Origin: Mycobacterium sp. Root135
Lineage (GTDB): Bacteria > Actinomycetota > Actinomycetes > Mycobacteriales > Mycobacteriaceae
Direction: 5' to 3'
NCBI RefSeq assembly: GCF_001426545.1
Contig: NZ_LMEZ01000007.1
Span: forward strand, 504,478 to 568,477
Length of the DNA stretch: 64,000 nt
Positions 17,637 to 27,932 of this stretch are shown in pieces. The position numbers were made by a program, and so were the translations under genes. The number at the start of each line of letters is the position of its first letter. The stretch's first letter is position 1. The notes under the pieces are model-generated. The model made no database searches and was not told where the DNA came from. It was given only the letters and a program-made list of their open reading frames with translations.

Positions 17637-18988
17637 CGAACGGATCCTTCCATCAGCGCCGAAATGGTCTCGGCCAGTGCGGCACCCACGTCGTCGACGT
17701 CAAAGTGCCGCCGATCGGCGACGACGACGCGGCCGTCGACGACGACGTCGGTGACGTCGGCGGCGGTGGCCGCGAACACGACGTTCTCGACGGTGGCGCC
17801 ACCACCTGCGGTGCGTACCGACTCCAGGTCCACCGCGACCAGGTCGGCGCGCGCACCGACCTGCAAGACACCCGCATCCGTCCACCCCAGCGCGTGCTGG
17901 CCGTCGAGAGTGGCTGCGCCGAGCAGTCTTTCGGCCGCGACGATCCCGCGCTCACGGCGGGCCAGGCGCTCGTCGAGTTCGGTGGCGCGCGCCTCCTCGA
18001 ACAGGTCGACCACCGCGTGGGAGTCCGACCCGAGACTGAACAGCCCGCGGCCCGCCAGCAGCGCGGCGGCCGGGCCGATACCGTCCCCGAGGTCGCGCTC
18101 GGTGGTCGGGCAGAAGCAGACCCCGGTCGCGGTGCGGTCGAGATCGGCGAGGTCCTCGTCGGTCAGGTGGGTGGCGTGGACCGCGGTGGTCCTCGGGCCG
18201 AGCACACCGGCGTCGCGCAGCAGCGCCGTCGGGGTGGCGCCGTGCACGGCCAGACACTGGTCGACCTCGGCGGTCTGTTCCGACGAGTGCACGTGCAGCG
18301 GCGCTTCGTGCGCGGCCGCCCATTCGACGACGGCGGGCATGTGCGCCGGCGGCACGCCGCGTACCGAATGCAGTGCGGCGCCGACGATTACCCGATCATC
18401 GGCGGACACCTGGCGGTGAAGTTCCTCGACGCGGTCGGCCCAGCGGTCGCCGCTGCCGTCGCCGAAGCGCTGCTGCGGGCCCTCGGCCAACGGCGCACCG
18501 TCGACGCCCGAACTCAGGTAGCACGTGTCGAGCAGTGTCAGCCGCACACCGGCGTCCGCGGCACCGGCGATCAGGGCCAGGCCCATCTCGTTGGGGTCGG
18601 CGTAGGGCACCCCGCCGACGTCGTGATGCAGGTAGTGGAATTCGCCGACCGACGTGATGCCGGCCAGCGCCATTTCGGCGTACACGGCGCGCGACAGCCG
18701 CCGATAGCCGTCGGGATCGAGCCGACCCGCCGCGCGGTACATCAGATCGCGCCACGTCCAGAAGGAGCCACGATCCCGCTGCGTCCGCGAGCGCAACGCG
18801 CGATGGAAGGCGTGCGAGTGCGCGTTCGCCAGACCGGGCACGACGAGCCCAGGGAGCCGCCGGGCCGAGGCAGGCGCGTCGACGCCGACCTCGATCGAGG
18901 CGATCCTGCCGTCGGACACCGAGATCGACACCCGCTCGGCGACCATGGCTCCGCCCAGCCAGGCGTTTTCACACCACCAGGTGCTCAC
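17633..18988 (-). CDS. hutF: formimidoylglutamate deiminase
   Basis: Hydrolyses N-formimino-L-glutamate to N-formyl-L-glutamate and ammonia (the HutF route). About 451 residues, amidohydrolase superfamily. Visible metal motif: Ala-Asn-Ala-His-Ser-His-Ala-Phe-His-Arg (~55-64). Further on are His-Val-His-Ser-Ser-Glu-Gln and Gly-Ser-Asp-Ser-His, with the catalytic Asp. The start is GTG 18988, which overlaps the upstream M20 gene's stop as GTGA; a GTG three codons earlier is less likely. A hutF-type pathway needs an enzyme that removes the formyl group, and the M20-family neighbour is the only candidate here. Confidence 0.93.
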   Translation of the reverse strand: MSTWWCENAWLGGAMVAERVSISVSDGRIASIEVGVDAPASARRLPGLVVPGLANAHSHAFHRALRSRTQRDRGSFWTWRDLMYRAAGRLDPDGYRRLSRAVYAEMALAGITSVGEFHYLHHDVGGVPYADPNEMGLALIAGAADAGVRLTLLDTCYLSSGVDGAPLAEGPQQRFGDGSGDRWADRVEELHRQVSADDRVIVGAALHSVRGVPPAHMPAVVEWAAAHEAPLHVHSSEQTAEVDQCLAVHGATPTALLRDAGVLGPRTTAVHATHLTDEDLADLDRTATGVCFCPTTERDLGDGIGPAAALLAGRGLFSLGSDSHAVVDLFEEARATELDERLARRERGIVAAERLLGAATLDGQHALGWTDAGVLQVGARADLVAVDLESVRTAGGGATVENVVFAATAADVTDVVVDGRVVVADRRHFDVDDVGAALAETISALMEGSVR

Positions 18989-20204
18989 CCCACCCACTCC
19001 GTCATGACGTCGGCCAGCGCCTCCGCACCGACGTGGCAGTCCGCGGTCTCGGCGTGCTCCGCCGGGGAGTGCGACACCCCGGTCGGGTTGCGCACGAACA
19101 GCATTGCCGTCGGCACCTTGGCCGACAGGATGCCCGCGTCGTGGCCCGCCTGGGTGGGCAGCACCGGCACGTCACCGAGACGCGACAGCGCACGCTGCAG
19201 CCGGGCCCGCGGACCTTCGGGGAATTCGACGATGGGCGTGACGGATTCGACCGTCACGTGGAGGTCGACGTCGTCAGAGGACGCGAATCCCCCGGCTTCC
19301 CTGCTGATCTGCTCGACCAGCGCCGTCAACGTCGCCTCGTCGGCGGCACGGGCGTCCAGCCACGCCCGGATCCGGGACGGGATCGCGTTGGCCCCGTTGG
19401 GCGACACCAGCACCTTGCCGAACGTCGCGACCGCCTCGTGCTTGGCCGCCGCCGACCTGGCGGCGTGCACCGAGGACGCGAAGGCCAGCATCGGATCCCG
19501 CCGGTCGGCCAGCCGCGTGGTGCCCGCGTGGTTCGCTGCTCCGTCGAAGACGAACTCCCAGCGCCCATGTGGCCAGATCGACGACGCCACGGCGATCGGT
19601 CGGTCGACGAGGTCCAGCGCCCGGCCTTGCTCGACGTGCAGTTCGACGTAGACGCCGATGCGCTTGAGCATGGCGTCGTCGACTCCGAGGTGCTCGGGCC
19701 GGCGACCGGCGCGCGTCATCGCCTCGGCGAGAGTGACCCCGTCGTTGTCACGCAGTCCACGGGCCCGGTCGGCACCGAGGGCACCGGTCACGAGTTGCGA
19801 TCCGACGCAGGCGACCCCGAAGCGGGCACCCTCCTCGTCGGAGAATGCCGCCACCGCAACGGGAATCGTCGGCACCACACCGCGATCCCGCACGATGTCG
19901 ACCGCCGCGAACGCGGAGACGACCCCAAGCGGCCCGTCGAAGGCGCCGCCGTCGGGCACCGAGTCGAGGTGCGATCCGGTGACGAAGGCGCCCGTCGGTT
20001 CGCCGGTCCACCCCTCCGGCAGCCACCACGCCCACAGGTTGCCGTTGCGGTCCTCCTCGAAGGACATCCCCCGCGACCCGGCGGAGTCGCGGAACCACTC
20101 CCGGAGCGTCAGGTCGGCATCCGACCAGGCGAACCGGCGATACCCCCTGGTGTTGGTGTCCTGGCCGACGTCGAGGATGGCTCCCCACATCGAGTCGAAC
20201 GAGG

Positions 20205-20208
<4 letters not shown>
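18985..20208 (-). CDS. M20-family amidase/carbamoylase (AllC-like) in the hut operon
   Basis: A 407-residue dinuclear-metal hydrolase of the allantoate amidohydrolase/N-carbamoyl-amino acid hydrolase group. Metal-site motifs: Gly-Ser-His-Leu-Asp-Ser-Val (~72-78), Asp-Gly-Pro-Leu-Gly-Val, Phe-Ser-Asp-Glu-Glu-Gly-Ala-Arg-Phe (~109-117), Glu-Leu-His-Val-Glu-Gln-Gly, and C-terminal His-Ser-Pro-Ala-Glu-His. Automatic annotation would call it allantoate amidohydrolase, but it lies between hutU and hutF with 4-nt overlaps on both sides and no purine genes are near. I infer that it deformylates N-formyl-L-glutamate in place of HutG. The family is firm; the substrate is inferred from context. Confidence 0.85.
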
Positions 20209-21890
<1,682 letters not shown>

Positions 21891-21916
21891 GTCAAAGACG
21901 TCCTTTGTCGAATTTC

Positions 21917-22840
21917 CTAGGAACCGGTGATGCCTGCGCCCGCAAGCCACTTCTTCGCGATGTCGGCGAGGTTGGTGCCCGTGGCGGCCTCGGCGTTCAT
22001 CGTGATGAGGTCGTCGGTGGTGAGCTTCGCGGAGACGGCGTTGAGCGTCTTGGTGATGGTGTCGGTCTCCTTAGCCGTCTTCATGACCGGGACGACGTTC
22101 TCGGAGGCGAACAGGGACTTGTCGTCGTCCAGTGCGACGAGGTCGTTGCTCTTCAGACCGGGATCGGTGCTGAACAGGTTGCCCGCCTGAATCTGGCCGT
22201 TGGTCAGCGCCGCCATCGTCAGGGTGCCACCCGCGTCGAGCGTGACGAAGTCCTTGAAGTTGATGCCGTAGACGTCACGCAGCCCGACGACGCCCTGCTG
22301 GCGGGTCTTCCATTCCGCCGCCGCACCGAGGACCATTTCGCCGCCGTGCGGTGCCAAATCCGACAGGGTCTTGAGCTGGTACTTGTCGGCGGTGGCCTTG
22401 GTGACGGCCACGACGTCCTTATCCTCGGCGGGCGAGGCCGTCAACAGCGAAAGTCCCTGCGGCATCTTGCCGGTCAGCTCGGTGATCACCGCATCCTTGG
22501 TCGCGGCGGTCGACTTCGGGTCCAGGTAGCTCAGCATTGCACCGGAGTACTCGGGGACGAGGTCGATCGACCCGTCCTTGAGCGCCGCGATGTAGACCTC
22601 GCGGCTGCCGATGTTGAACTGCTCCTTGACCTTGACGCCCTTCGCCTGCAGCGCCTGGGAGTAGATGCTGGCGATGAGCTGGCTCTCGGTGAAGTCCGCG
22701 GAGCCGATGATCACCTCGGAGCCGGCCGACCCCTTGTCGTTCCCGTCGCCGGACAGGGGGTCCGATCCCCCACCTCCACACGCGCTGAGGGCGAGCACGG
22801 ACGTAAGGGCGAACGCCGAAAGGATGGCGCGTCTCTTCAT
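21917..22840 (-). CDS. OpuAC-type substrate-binding lipoprotein of an ABC importer
   Basis: A 307-residue lipoprotein with signal peptide and lipobox Leu-Ser-Ala-Cys followed by a Gly-rich linker. The mature part opens with Val-Ile-Ile-Gly-Ser-Ala-Asp-Phe-Thr-Glu-Ser, the hallmark of the glycine betaine/choline (QAT) binding-protein family. Because it is encoded with hut enzymes, histidine or urocanate is a more likely ligand than an osmolyte, as known for the QAT-type HutXWV system of rhizobia; this is inference. ATG 22840 is preceded by AAGGAGA. A stem-loop lies between this gene and the upstream permease gene. Confidence 0.88.
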   Translation of the reverse strand: MKRRAILSAFALTSVLALSACGGGGSDPLSGDGNDKGSAGSEVIIGSADFTESQLIASIYSQALQAKGVKVKEQFNIGSREVYIAALKDGSIDLVPEYSGAMLSYLDPKSTAATKDAVITELTGKMPQGLSLLTASPAEDKDVVAVTKATADKYQLKTLSDLAPHGGEMVLGAAAEWKTRQQGVVGLRDVYGINFKDFVTLDAGGTLTMAALTNGQIQAGNLFSTDPGLKSNDLVALDDDKSLFASENVVPVMKTAKETDTITKTLNAVSAKLTTDDLITMNAEAATGTNLADIAKKWLAGAGITGS

Positions 22841-22860
22841 GATGATTCTCCTTGTTGGGC

Positions 22861-22877
22861 GGTGCCGGGGTGGCACC
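22861..22877 (-). promoter_or_regulatory. intercistronic stem-loop before the binding-protein gene
   Basis: GGTGCC-GGGGT-GGCACC forms a 6-bp GC-rich stem directly at the stop codon of the second permease and 20 bp before the binding-protein ATG. Such hairpins often protect the downstream transcript so that the binding protein is made in excess over the permease. Role inferred from position. Confidence 0.45.
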
Positions 22878-23602
22878 TAGGCGGCGGCCTGAATAGCGGG
22901 ATCTGTGGGGACTTTCGACGACTTCTTCGTGGAACGGCGCAGTCCCGGTGACACGACGAGCCTGCCGAACCAGGCGAACCCGAACTCCAGCAACAGCGCG
23001 AGCGCGGCGACGAGTATTGCGCCGCCTGCCATTTGGCTGAAGTTGGCCTGCGCGCGGCCGTCGAGGATGAACCGTCCGAGCCCCTGCAGACCGAGGTAGG
23101 CCGCGATGGTGGCCGTCGAGACGATCTGCAGGGTGGCGCCCCTGATGCCCGAGAGCAGCAGCGGCAAGGCACACGGCAGCTGCACCCTGACCAGGATCTG
23201 TTGCTTGGTGTAGCCCATCCCGCGGGCGGCGCCCACGGCGTCGGCGTCGGCGTTCTGGATGCCGGCGTAGGTGCCGGTCAGAATCGGCGGCACCGCGAGC
23301 AGGACGAGCACCACGATGGTCGGCAACACGTAGACGAGTTGACCGGCGACGACTGGCGAGATGATCAGGAACAGCAGGACGAGTAGTCCAAGGGACGGCA
23401 GCGCCCGCAACGCGTTCGCCGATCCGGCGACCAACGCCTCGCCGCGGCCGGTGTAGCCGATCACGATCCCCAGTGGCACCGCGATCGCCAGGGCCACCAG
23501 CAGAGCCATGCCGGAGTACAGCAGGTGATAGCCGATCTGCGTCGGAATGCCGTCGGACCCGGCCCAGTTGGCGGGGTCGGTGAGCCAGCCGAAGATGTTC
23601 AC
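22877..23602 (-). CDS. QAT-family ABC permease (second)
   Basis: A 241-residue inner-membrane permease with about five or six hydrophobic helices and the EAA-type loop around Val-Gly-Ala-Ala-Arg-Gly-Met-Gly-Tyr-Thr (~140-149) that contacts the ATPase. It resembles OpuAB/ProW-like subunits. GTG 23602 overlaps the stop of the other permease as GTGA. The C-terminal ~25 residues are basic and cytoplasmic. Part of the importer encoded by 21917-25355. Confidence 0.87.
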   Translation of the reverse strand: MNIFGWLTDPANWAGSDGIPTQIGYHLLYSGMALLVALAIAVPLGIVIGYTGRGEALVAGSANALRALPSLGLLVLLFLIISPVVAGQLVYVLPTIVVLVLLAVPPILTGTYAGIQNADADAVGAARGMGYTKQQILVRVQLPCALPLLLSGIRGATLQIVSTATIAAYLGLQGLGRFILDGRAQANFSQMAGGAILVAALALLLEFGFAWFGRLVVSPGLRRSTKKSSKVPTDPAIQAAA

Positions 23603-24243
23603 GAGGTCACCGTCCGTTGCCGCCACGGGGTGGCGAGTTTGTTGCCCCAGATGATGAGGCCGTCGAACACCACTGCCAGCACGACGCACAGGACGACACC
23701 GGTCACCAGCGGCGTGTAGAGCCGAAGCTGGAAGCCCTGCGTGAACAATGAGCCAAGCTGCGGAATGCCAAGCAGCGCAGCCATCGTCACGATGCTGACG
23801 TTGGACACCACCGCCACCCGAAGTCCGGCCGCGATGACGGGGACCGCCACGGGAAGTTCCACCAGCAGCAGTCGCTGCCAACTGCGGTAGCCCATCGCCT
23901 CGGCGGCGGCCACGGTGTCGTGCGGTACCGAACCGAGCCCGTCGGCGACCACGCGCACCAGCAGCGCCAGGGTGTACAGCGTCAGCGCGACGACGATGTT
24001 GACCGGATCGAGGATCTTGGTGCCGAGGATCGTCGGCAGGATGATGAACAGCGCCAGCGACGGAATCGTGTACAGCAGCCCCGCGGTGCCGACGATGGCC
24101 GCGTACCCGCGCCCTGACCGGTGCGCCCACCACCCCAGTGGCAGCGCGAGCAGCAGGCCGATGACGGTAGGCACCAGGGTCAACCACACGTGGCTGATGG
24201 TGAGGTCGACGATGCGACCGATGTTGGACGATATCCAGTTCAT
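23599..24243 (-). CDS. QAT-family ABC permease (first)
   Basis: A 214-residue membrane permease, paralogous to the next gene. It has a typical N-terminal helix (Leu-Thr-Leu-Val-Pro-Thr-Val-Ile-Gly-Leu-Leu) and the EAA-like loop Val-Ala-Ala-Ala-Glu-Ala-Met-Gly-Tyr-Arg (~119-128). ATG 24243 overlaps the ATPase stop by ATGA, and its own stop overlaps the next permease. Two different permeases imply a heterodimeric channel as in OpuC-type systems. Confidence 0.87.
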   Translation of the reverse strand: MNWISSNIGRIVDLTISHVWLTLVPTVIGLLLALPLGWWAHRSGRGYAAIVGTAGLLYTIPSLALFIILPTILGTKILDPVNIVVALTLYTLALLVRVVADGLGSVPHDTVAAAEAMGYRSWQRLLLVELPVAVPVIAAGLRVAVVSNVSIVTMAALLGIPQLGSLFTQGFQLRLYTPLVTGVVLCVVLAVVFDGLIIWGNKLATPWRQRTVTS

Positions 24244-25355
24244 GCCGAAACTCCCGCGCTCCGAGCGTCCTTGGCCCGCGCGATCGCGTCGATCACGTCG
24301 TGGTCGGTGGCCGTGCCGAGCAGTGCCCCCGCGTCGTCGGTGACGACGCACCGGCCGCTCGGACTCGACAGCGCCGAGTTGAGCAGATCGCGAAGGGGGT
24401 CACTTCTGCGGGCAGACGTGGCGCTGAGGTTGACGTCACCGTCGGTGACGCGGTCGCCCCGCAGGTTGGCGGTGTCGACCCAGCCGATCGGCGCGTTGGC
24501 CGCGTCGACCACCAGGACCCACCTGTCGTGGGATGTCCCGATGGACGAGATGCCCTGTCCCACCTGGATCGTCGGCTCGTCGACGAGGGCGAGCAGGTCG
24601 TCGCAGGTGTGGAAGCCCAGGGCACGGTACCCACGGGCGGATCCGACGAAGTCGGCGACGAAGGCGTCCTTGGGGGCGGCGAGCAAATCGGCGGGGGTGG
24701 CGGCCTGGGCCAGCGTTCCGCCTTGGCGAAGCACCACGACCTGGTCTCCGAGCTTGAGGGCTTCGTCGATGTCGTGGGTGACCATCACGATGGTCTTGGA
24801 GATGTCGGCCTGGAGCCGAAGGAATTCGTCCTGCAACTGGTTTCGGACGATCGGGTCGACGGCGCTGAAGGGTTCGTCCATCAGCAGGAAGGGCGGATCG
24901 GTGGCCAGGGCGCGGGCCACCCCCACCCGTTGCTGCTGGCCGCCGGAGAGCTGCCACGGATATCGTTGGGCGAACTTGGCGTCCAGTCCGACGCGTTCGA
25001 GCAGTTCCATTGCCGCGGAACGGGTTTGCTTCTTCCCGCCGCCGAGCAGACGGGGCAGGGCGGCGACGTTGTCGACGACCGTGCGGTGCGGAAAAAGACC
25101 GGCGTTCTGGATGACGTAGCCGATCCTGCGCCGAAGGGCGACGCGGTCCAGGGTCTGGGTGTCGACGCCGTCGAGTTCGATTGTCCCCGAACTCGGTTCG
25201 ATCAGGCGGTTGATCATCCGCATGGAAGTCGTCTTGCCGCAGCCCGACGGACCGACCAGGACGGTGATCTTGCCGTTGGGGGCCGTGACGTCGAGACCGT
25301 CGACCGCCACGGTCCCGTCGGGGTACACCTTTGAGACGTTGTGGAATGTGATCAT
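24240..25355 (-). CDS. ABC transporter ATPase with CBS domains
   Basis: A 371-residue ATPase driving the importer. Walker A is Gly-Pro-Ser-Gly-Cys-Gly-Lys-Thr-Thr (~34-42), the signature is Leu-Ser-Gly-Gly-Gln-Gln-Gln-Arg and Walker B is Phe-Leu-Leu-Met-Asp-Glu-Pro. Residues after ~260 form a CBS-like regulatory region (Val-Val-Asp-Ala-Ala-Asn-Ala-Pro, then Val-Val-Thr-Asp-Asp-Ala-Gly), as in OpuA/ProV ATPases where it senses ionic strength or nucleotides. ATG 25355 overlaps the IclR-gene stop by 4 nt. In this hut operon the importer probably brings in histidine or urocanate (inference). Confidence 0.9.
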   Translation of the reverse strand: MITFHNVSKVYPDGTVAVDGLDVTAPNGKITVLVGPSGCGKTTSMRMINRLIEPSSGTIELDGVDTQTLDRVALRRRIGYVIQNAGLFPHRTVVDNVAALPRLLGGGKKQTRSAAMELLERVGLDAKFAQRYPWQLSGGQQQRVGVARALATDPPFLLMDEPFSAVDPIVRNQLQDEFLRLQADISKTIVMVTHDIDEALKLGDQVVVLRQGGTLAQAATPADLLAAPKDAFVADFVGSARGYRALGFHTCDDLLALVDEPTIQVGQGISSIGTSHDRWVLVVDAANAPIGWVDTANLRGDRVTDGDVNLSATSARRSDPLRDLLNSALSSPSGRCVVTDDAGALLGTATDHDVIDAIARAKDARSAGVSA

Positions 25356-26032
25356 GACGATCCTTCTGGGGTGCGTACTTCGGTGGGACTGCTCAGCCGG
25401 GCCGACACGTCTGCCGCGGCCGCGATCATCATTCGACCGTACTGCGTCCGTTGATCCGCACTGAGCCGATAGCTCGGAATGACGAGGCTCATCGCGGCGA
25501 CGATCCTGCGCTGCGAGTACACCGGGCAGGCGATCGCGGTGACGTCGGCCTCGACGCCCCGTTCGACGATGACGTAACCGTCCTCGGACACCTTGCCGCG
25601 CAATGCATGTCCGGCCGCCGAGACGTCCAGCGGTACGGTGCGGCCGACCCAGCTGGCGTGACGCACCGAATGCGTGCCCTCGACGATGTTGATGTACACC
25701 GCGGTGGCGGCGTGCCCGACGACGCTGAGGTACACCGACTCGCCCGTTGCGGTGGCGAGCTCGTTCATGGCAGGCCCGGCGAGGTCGACCAGCGACTCGT
25801 CGCTGAGGGCCTGGGCGCCGAGCTGGATGATTCGGCTTCCCGGGCGGTAGTTGCCGGATTCGTCCTTGCGCACGAACCCGGTGGCCTCCAGGGTGCGAAG
25901 CAGCCGAAGGGCCGTGCTCGGGGCCAGCTCGCACTCCCTGGCGGTGTCGGCGAGATTTGCCCCGCCGCGGTCACAGACGCTTGCCAGGAGGGCGAGCGCT
26001 CGCTCGACTGTCCGGGTTGCTTGATCGGCCAA
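25352..26032 (-). CDS. IclR-family regulator of the hut operon
   Basis: A ~226-residue regulator: N-terminal winged helix (~5-65, including Leu-Ala-Pro-Ser-Thr-Ala-Leu-Arg-Leu-Leu-Arg-Thr-Leu), then an IclR effector-binding domain. I place the start at TTG 26032, because AGAGGAGG lies five bases upstream and the family core begins directly after it; the frame stays open to 26119 without a ribosome site. It is the first gene of a nine-gene minus-strand operon and divergent from the HutH-like gene. The dyads in the shared gap (26112-26148) are natural binding sites for controlling both directions. The effector is probably urocanate or a related compound (inference). Confidence 0.85.
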   Translation of the reverse strand: MADQATRTVERALALLASVCDRGGANLADTARECELAPSTALRLLRTLEATGFVRKDESGNYRPGSRIIQLGAQALSDESLVDLAGPAMNELATATGESVYLSVVGHAATAVYINIVEGTHSVRHASWVGRTVPLDVSAAGHALRGKVSEDGYVIVERGVEADVTAIACPVYSQRRIVAAMSLVIPSYRLSADQRTQYGRMMIAAAADVSARLSSPTEVRTPEGSS

Positions 26033-26111
26033 CGTGACCTCCTCTCGGCACGAAGGGTACGACGGCAGCGTTTCGCGTAACTGCCCTTGTGTTGCTGCTA
26101 GGTAAAATCTC

Positions 26112-26148
26112 GATTCCATCTGGTGGAATCATCAGCCTTCGGTGATGA
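26112..26148. promoter_or_regulatory. two operator-like dyads in the hut divergent promoter
   Basis: GATTCCA-TCTGG-TGGAATC (26112-26130) is a perfect 7-bp inverted repeat with 5-bp spacer. TCATCA-GCCTTCGG-TGATGA (26129-26148) is a second perfect 6-bp repeat abutting it. Both lie in the 161-bp gap between the IclR gene and the hutH-like gene, so one or both are likely IclR or promoter-control sites. Binding is inferred. Confidence 0.6.
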
Positions 26149-26193
26149 TAGGTCCCGTCGCGCGCCCATGGTGGAAAAACGAGGAGATCCTTG

Positions 26194-27642
26194 ATGATCG
26201 AGCTGAGCGGGACCATGACGGTCGGCGACGTCGTGGGGTTGGCCGACGGCCGCGCCGCCGTCTCGCTTCCGGCGGAGGTCGTCGACGCCGTCGACCGCGT
26301 GCACGATCAGGCCGCCGAACTGAGTACTCGGATCGCCACCTACGGCCGCACGACCGGCGTCGGCGCCAACCGGATGGCAGCGATCCCGACCGACGACCGA
26401 GACTTCGGGATGCGGCTGCTGCGCAGTCACTCGGTCGACGCCGGTGATCCGTTGAGCGCGAGGACGGTTCGGTCGATGCTGGCCGTCCGCCTGATCCAGT
26501 TGTGCGTTCCCGGTGCGGGTCTCGACCCCGCGATCCTGACCGGGCTCGCGCGGATGCTGAACGACGACGCCTTGCCCGAGGTGCTGCAGTACGCCTCCAT
26601 CGGTACCGGTGACCTCGCGGCGCTCGCCGGCACCGCGCTCACCCTGATCGGCGAACGACCCGCCACCGCGCCACTGACGCCAATGCCCCCGTGGGGCGCC
26701 GACAGTGCGTTGCCGTTCATGAGCAGCAGCGCGCTGACGGTCGGCCGCAGCTGTCTCGCGGTCGACGAGCTGAACCGTCTCGAGCGCGCCTCGAGCGTGA
26801 TCTACATGCTCAGTTTCCTTGCCCTCGACGGGAATCCGTCGGCGTTCTCCCCGGTCGCTGCCAGATCGGCCGCCGCCCCCAAGGTGGACACAGTGGCGAG
26901 CCGACTGCGGTCGCTGTTCGCCGACGACCTGACCGACCGCCCGCCCGCCCGCATCCAGGACCCCTACGGGCTCAGGGTCTATCCGGTCGCCCACGCCAGC
27001 GTCGTCGCATCGCTGGATTCGCTTGTCGCGCAACTGGAACGAACGATGAACTCCGCCCAGGAGAATCCCCTCTTCGACGTCGACGGCGACCAAGTCGTCC
27101 ACCACGGCGCCTTCTACCAGGCGGCGTTGTCGCTGGAACTCGACGGAGCGACCCTGGCCCTCGCCCTGACCGCGCCCATCACCCATTCTCGGATCAGAAT
27201 GCTCAACGATCCGGAGACCAACGGCGGCAACGCCTTCCTCGCCGCGGACTCGGACGGGTCGTCGGGACTGATGATGGTCGAATACGTCGCGGCCGGGGCC
27301 ATCGCCGAGATCCGCAACGCCGCGCAACCGGCGTCGGTCGGGACCCTGGTGCTGTCCCGCGGCGCCGAGGAGGACGCCACCTTCGCATCCCAGGGCGTCC
27401 TCCAATTGGAGAGGTCCGTCGCCGCCTACCGCGTCCTGCTCTGCTGCGAACTGGTCGGTGCGGTGCGACTGCTGAGACAGCGGGGCATCGTGGACCGCTT
27501 CGGCGGAGTGCTCGGACGCGCGCTCGCGCTCGCCGCCGACCTGCCCCGCGGCGAGGAGGACCGTGACCTTCGAGGCGATCTCGCCACGGCGGAAACCGTT
27601 CTCGACGAACTCGGGCGCCTCATCTCGGCGCCGCCGAGCTAG
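26194..27642 (+). CDS. hutH: HutH-like aromatic amino acid lyase with altered MIO triad
   Basis: A 482-residue protein of the histidine/phenylalanine ammonia-lyase superfamily, divergent from the hut operon. Kept features: Tyr50 in Thr-Tyr-Gly-Arg-Thr-Thr-Gly-Val-Gly, Gln-Asp-Pro-Tyr-Gly-Leu-Arg, and Glu-Glu-Asp-Ala-Thr-Phe near the C-terminus. However, the segment that should read Gly-Ala-Ser-Gly-Asp-Leu-Ala reads Ile-Gly-Thr-Gly-Asp-Leu-Ala, so the Ala-Ser-Gly that cyclises to the MIO electrophile is Gly137-Thr138-Gly139. The usual Asn-Gly-Thr-Gln appears as Ser-Ser-Ser-Ala (177-180). ATG 26194 follows GAGGAGA. It may be a lyase with other chemistry, a non-catalytic partner, or a substrate-specialised member; the family is firm and activity uncertain. 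Confidence 0.78.
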   Translation: MIELSGTMTVGDVVGLADGRAAVSLPAEVVDAVDRVHDQAAELSTRIATYGRTTGVGANRMAAIPTDDRDFGMRLLRSHSVDAGDPLSARTVRSMLAVRLIQLCVPGAGLDPAILTGLARMLNDDALPEVLQYASIGTGDLAALAGTALTLIGERPATAPLTPMPPWGADSALPFMSSSALTVGRSCLAVDELNRLERASSVIYMLSFLALDGNPSAFSPVAARSAAAPKVDTVASRLRSLFADDLTDRPPARIQDPYGLRVYPVAHASVVASLDSLVAQLERTMNSAQENPLFDVDGDQVVHHGAFYQAALSLELDGATLALALTAPITHSRIRMLNDPETNGGNAFLAADSDGSSGLMMVEYVAAGAIAEIRNAAQPASVGTLVLSRGAEEDATFASQGVLQLERSVAAYRVLLCCELVGAVRLLRQRGIVDRFGGVLGRALALAADLPRGEEDRDLRGDLATAETVLDELGRLISAPPS

Positions 27643-27932
27643 CTGGTGCCGAGCGGATCGATGGTCAGCGCGATGTAGGCCAACGCCGCACTCACCGTTG
27701 CCGTGGTGACGATGTCGACCGTCCGCGAGCGCACCACCAGCAACCCGGCCCGGTCGTCGGTCAACGCCAACCGCATGGCCGCCGCCACGCCGACGCCGAT
27801 CGCCAGCACCAGCGCTCCGCGCCGCCAGTAACCCGCCACCACCAGACCGAACGCGGCAAGCAGGAACAACCCGACCGTCAGGATCGGCCACTGGCCCGCG
27901 AAGACCCTGTGCGCCAATCCCCGTGCGGTCAC
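27639..27932 (-). CDS. small integral membrane protein, DUF3017
   Basis: A 97-residue protein with three hydrophobic segments (about 15-35, 39-54, 75-90), matching the actinobacterial DUF3017 family that follows folD in mycobacteria (Rv3355c position). GTG 27932 overlaps the folD stop as GTGA, so it is translated with folD. Its stop shares the bases CTAG with the convergent hutH-like gene. Function unknown. Confidence 0.8.
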   Translation of the reverse strand: MTARGLAHRVFAGQWPILTVGLFLLAAFGLVVAGYWRRGALVLAIGVGVAAAMRLALTDDRAGLLVVRSRTVDIVTTATVSAALAYIALTIDPLGTS

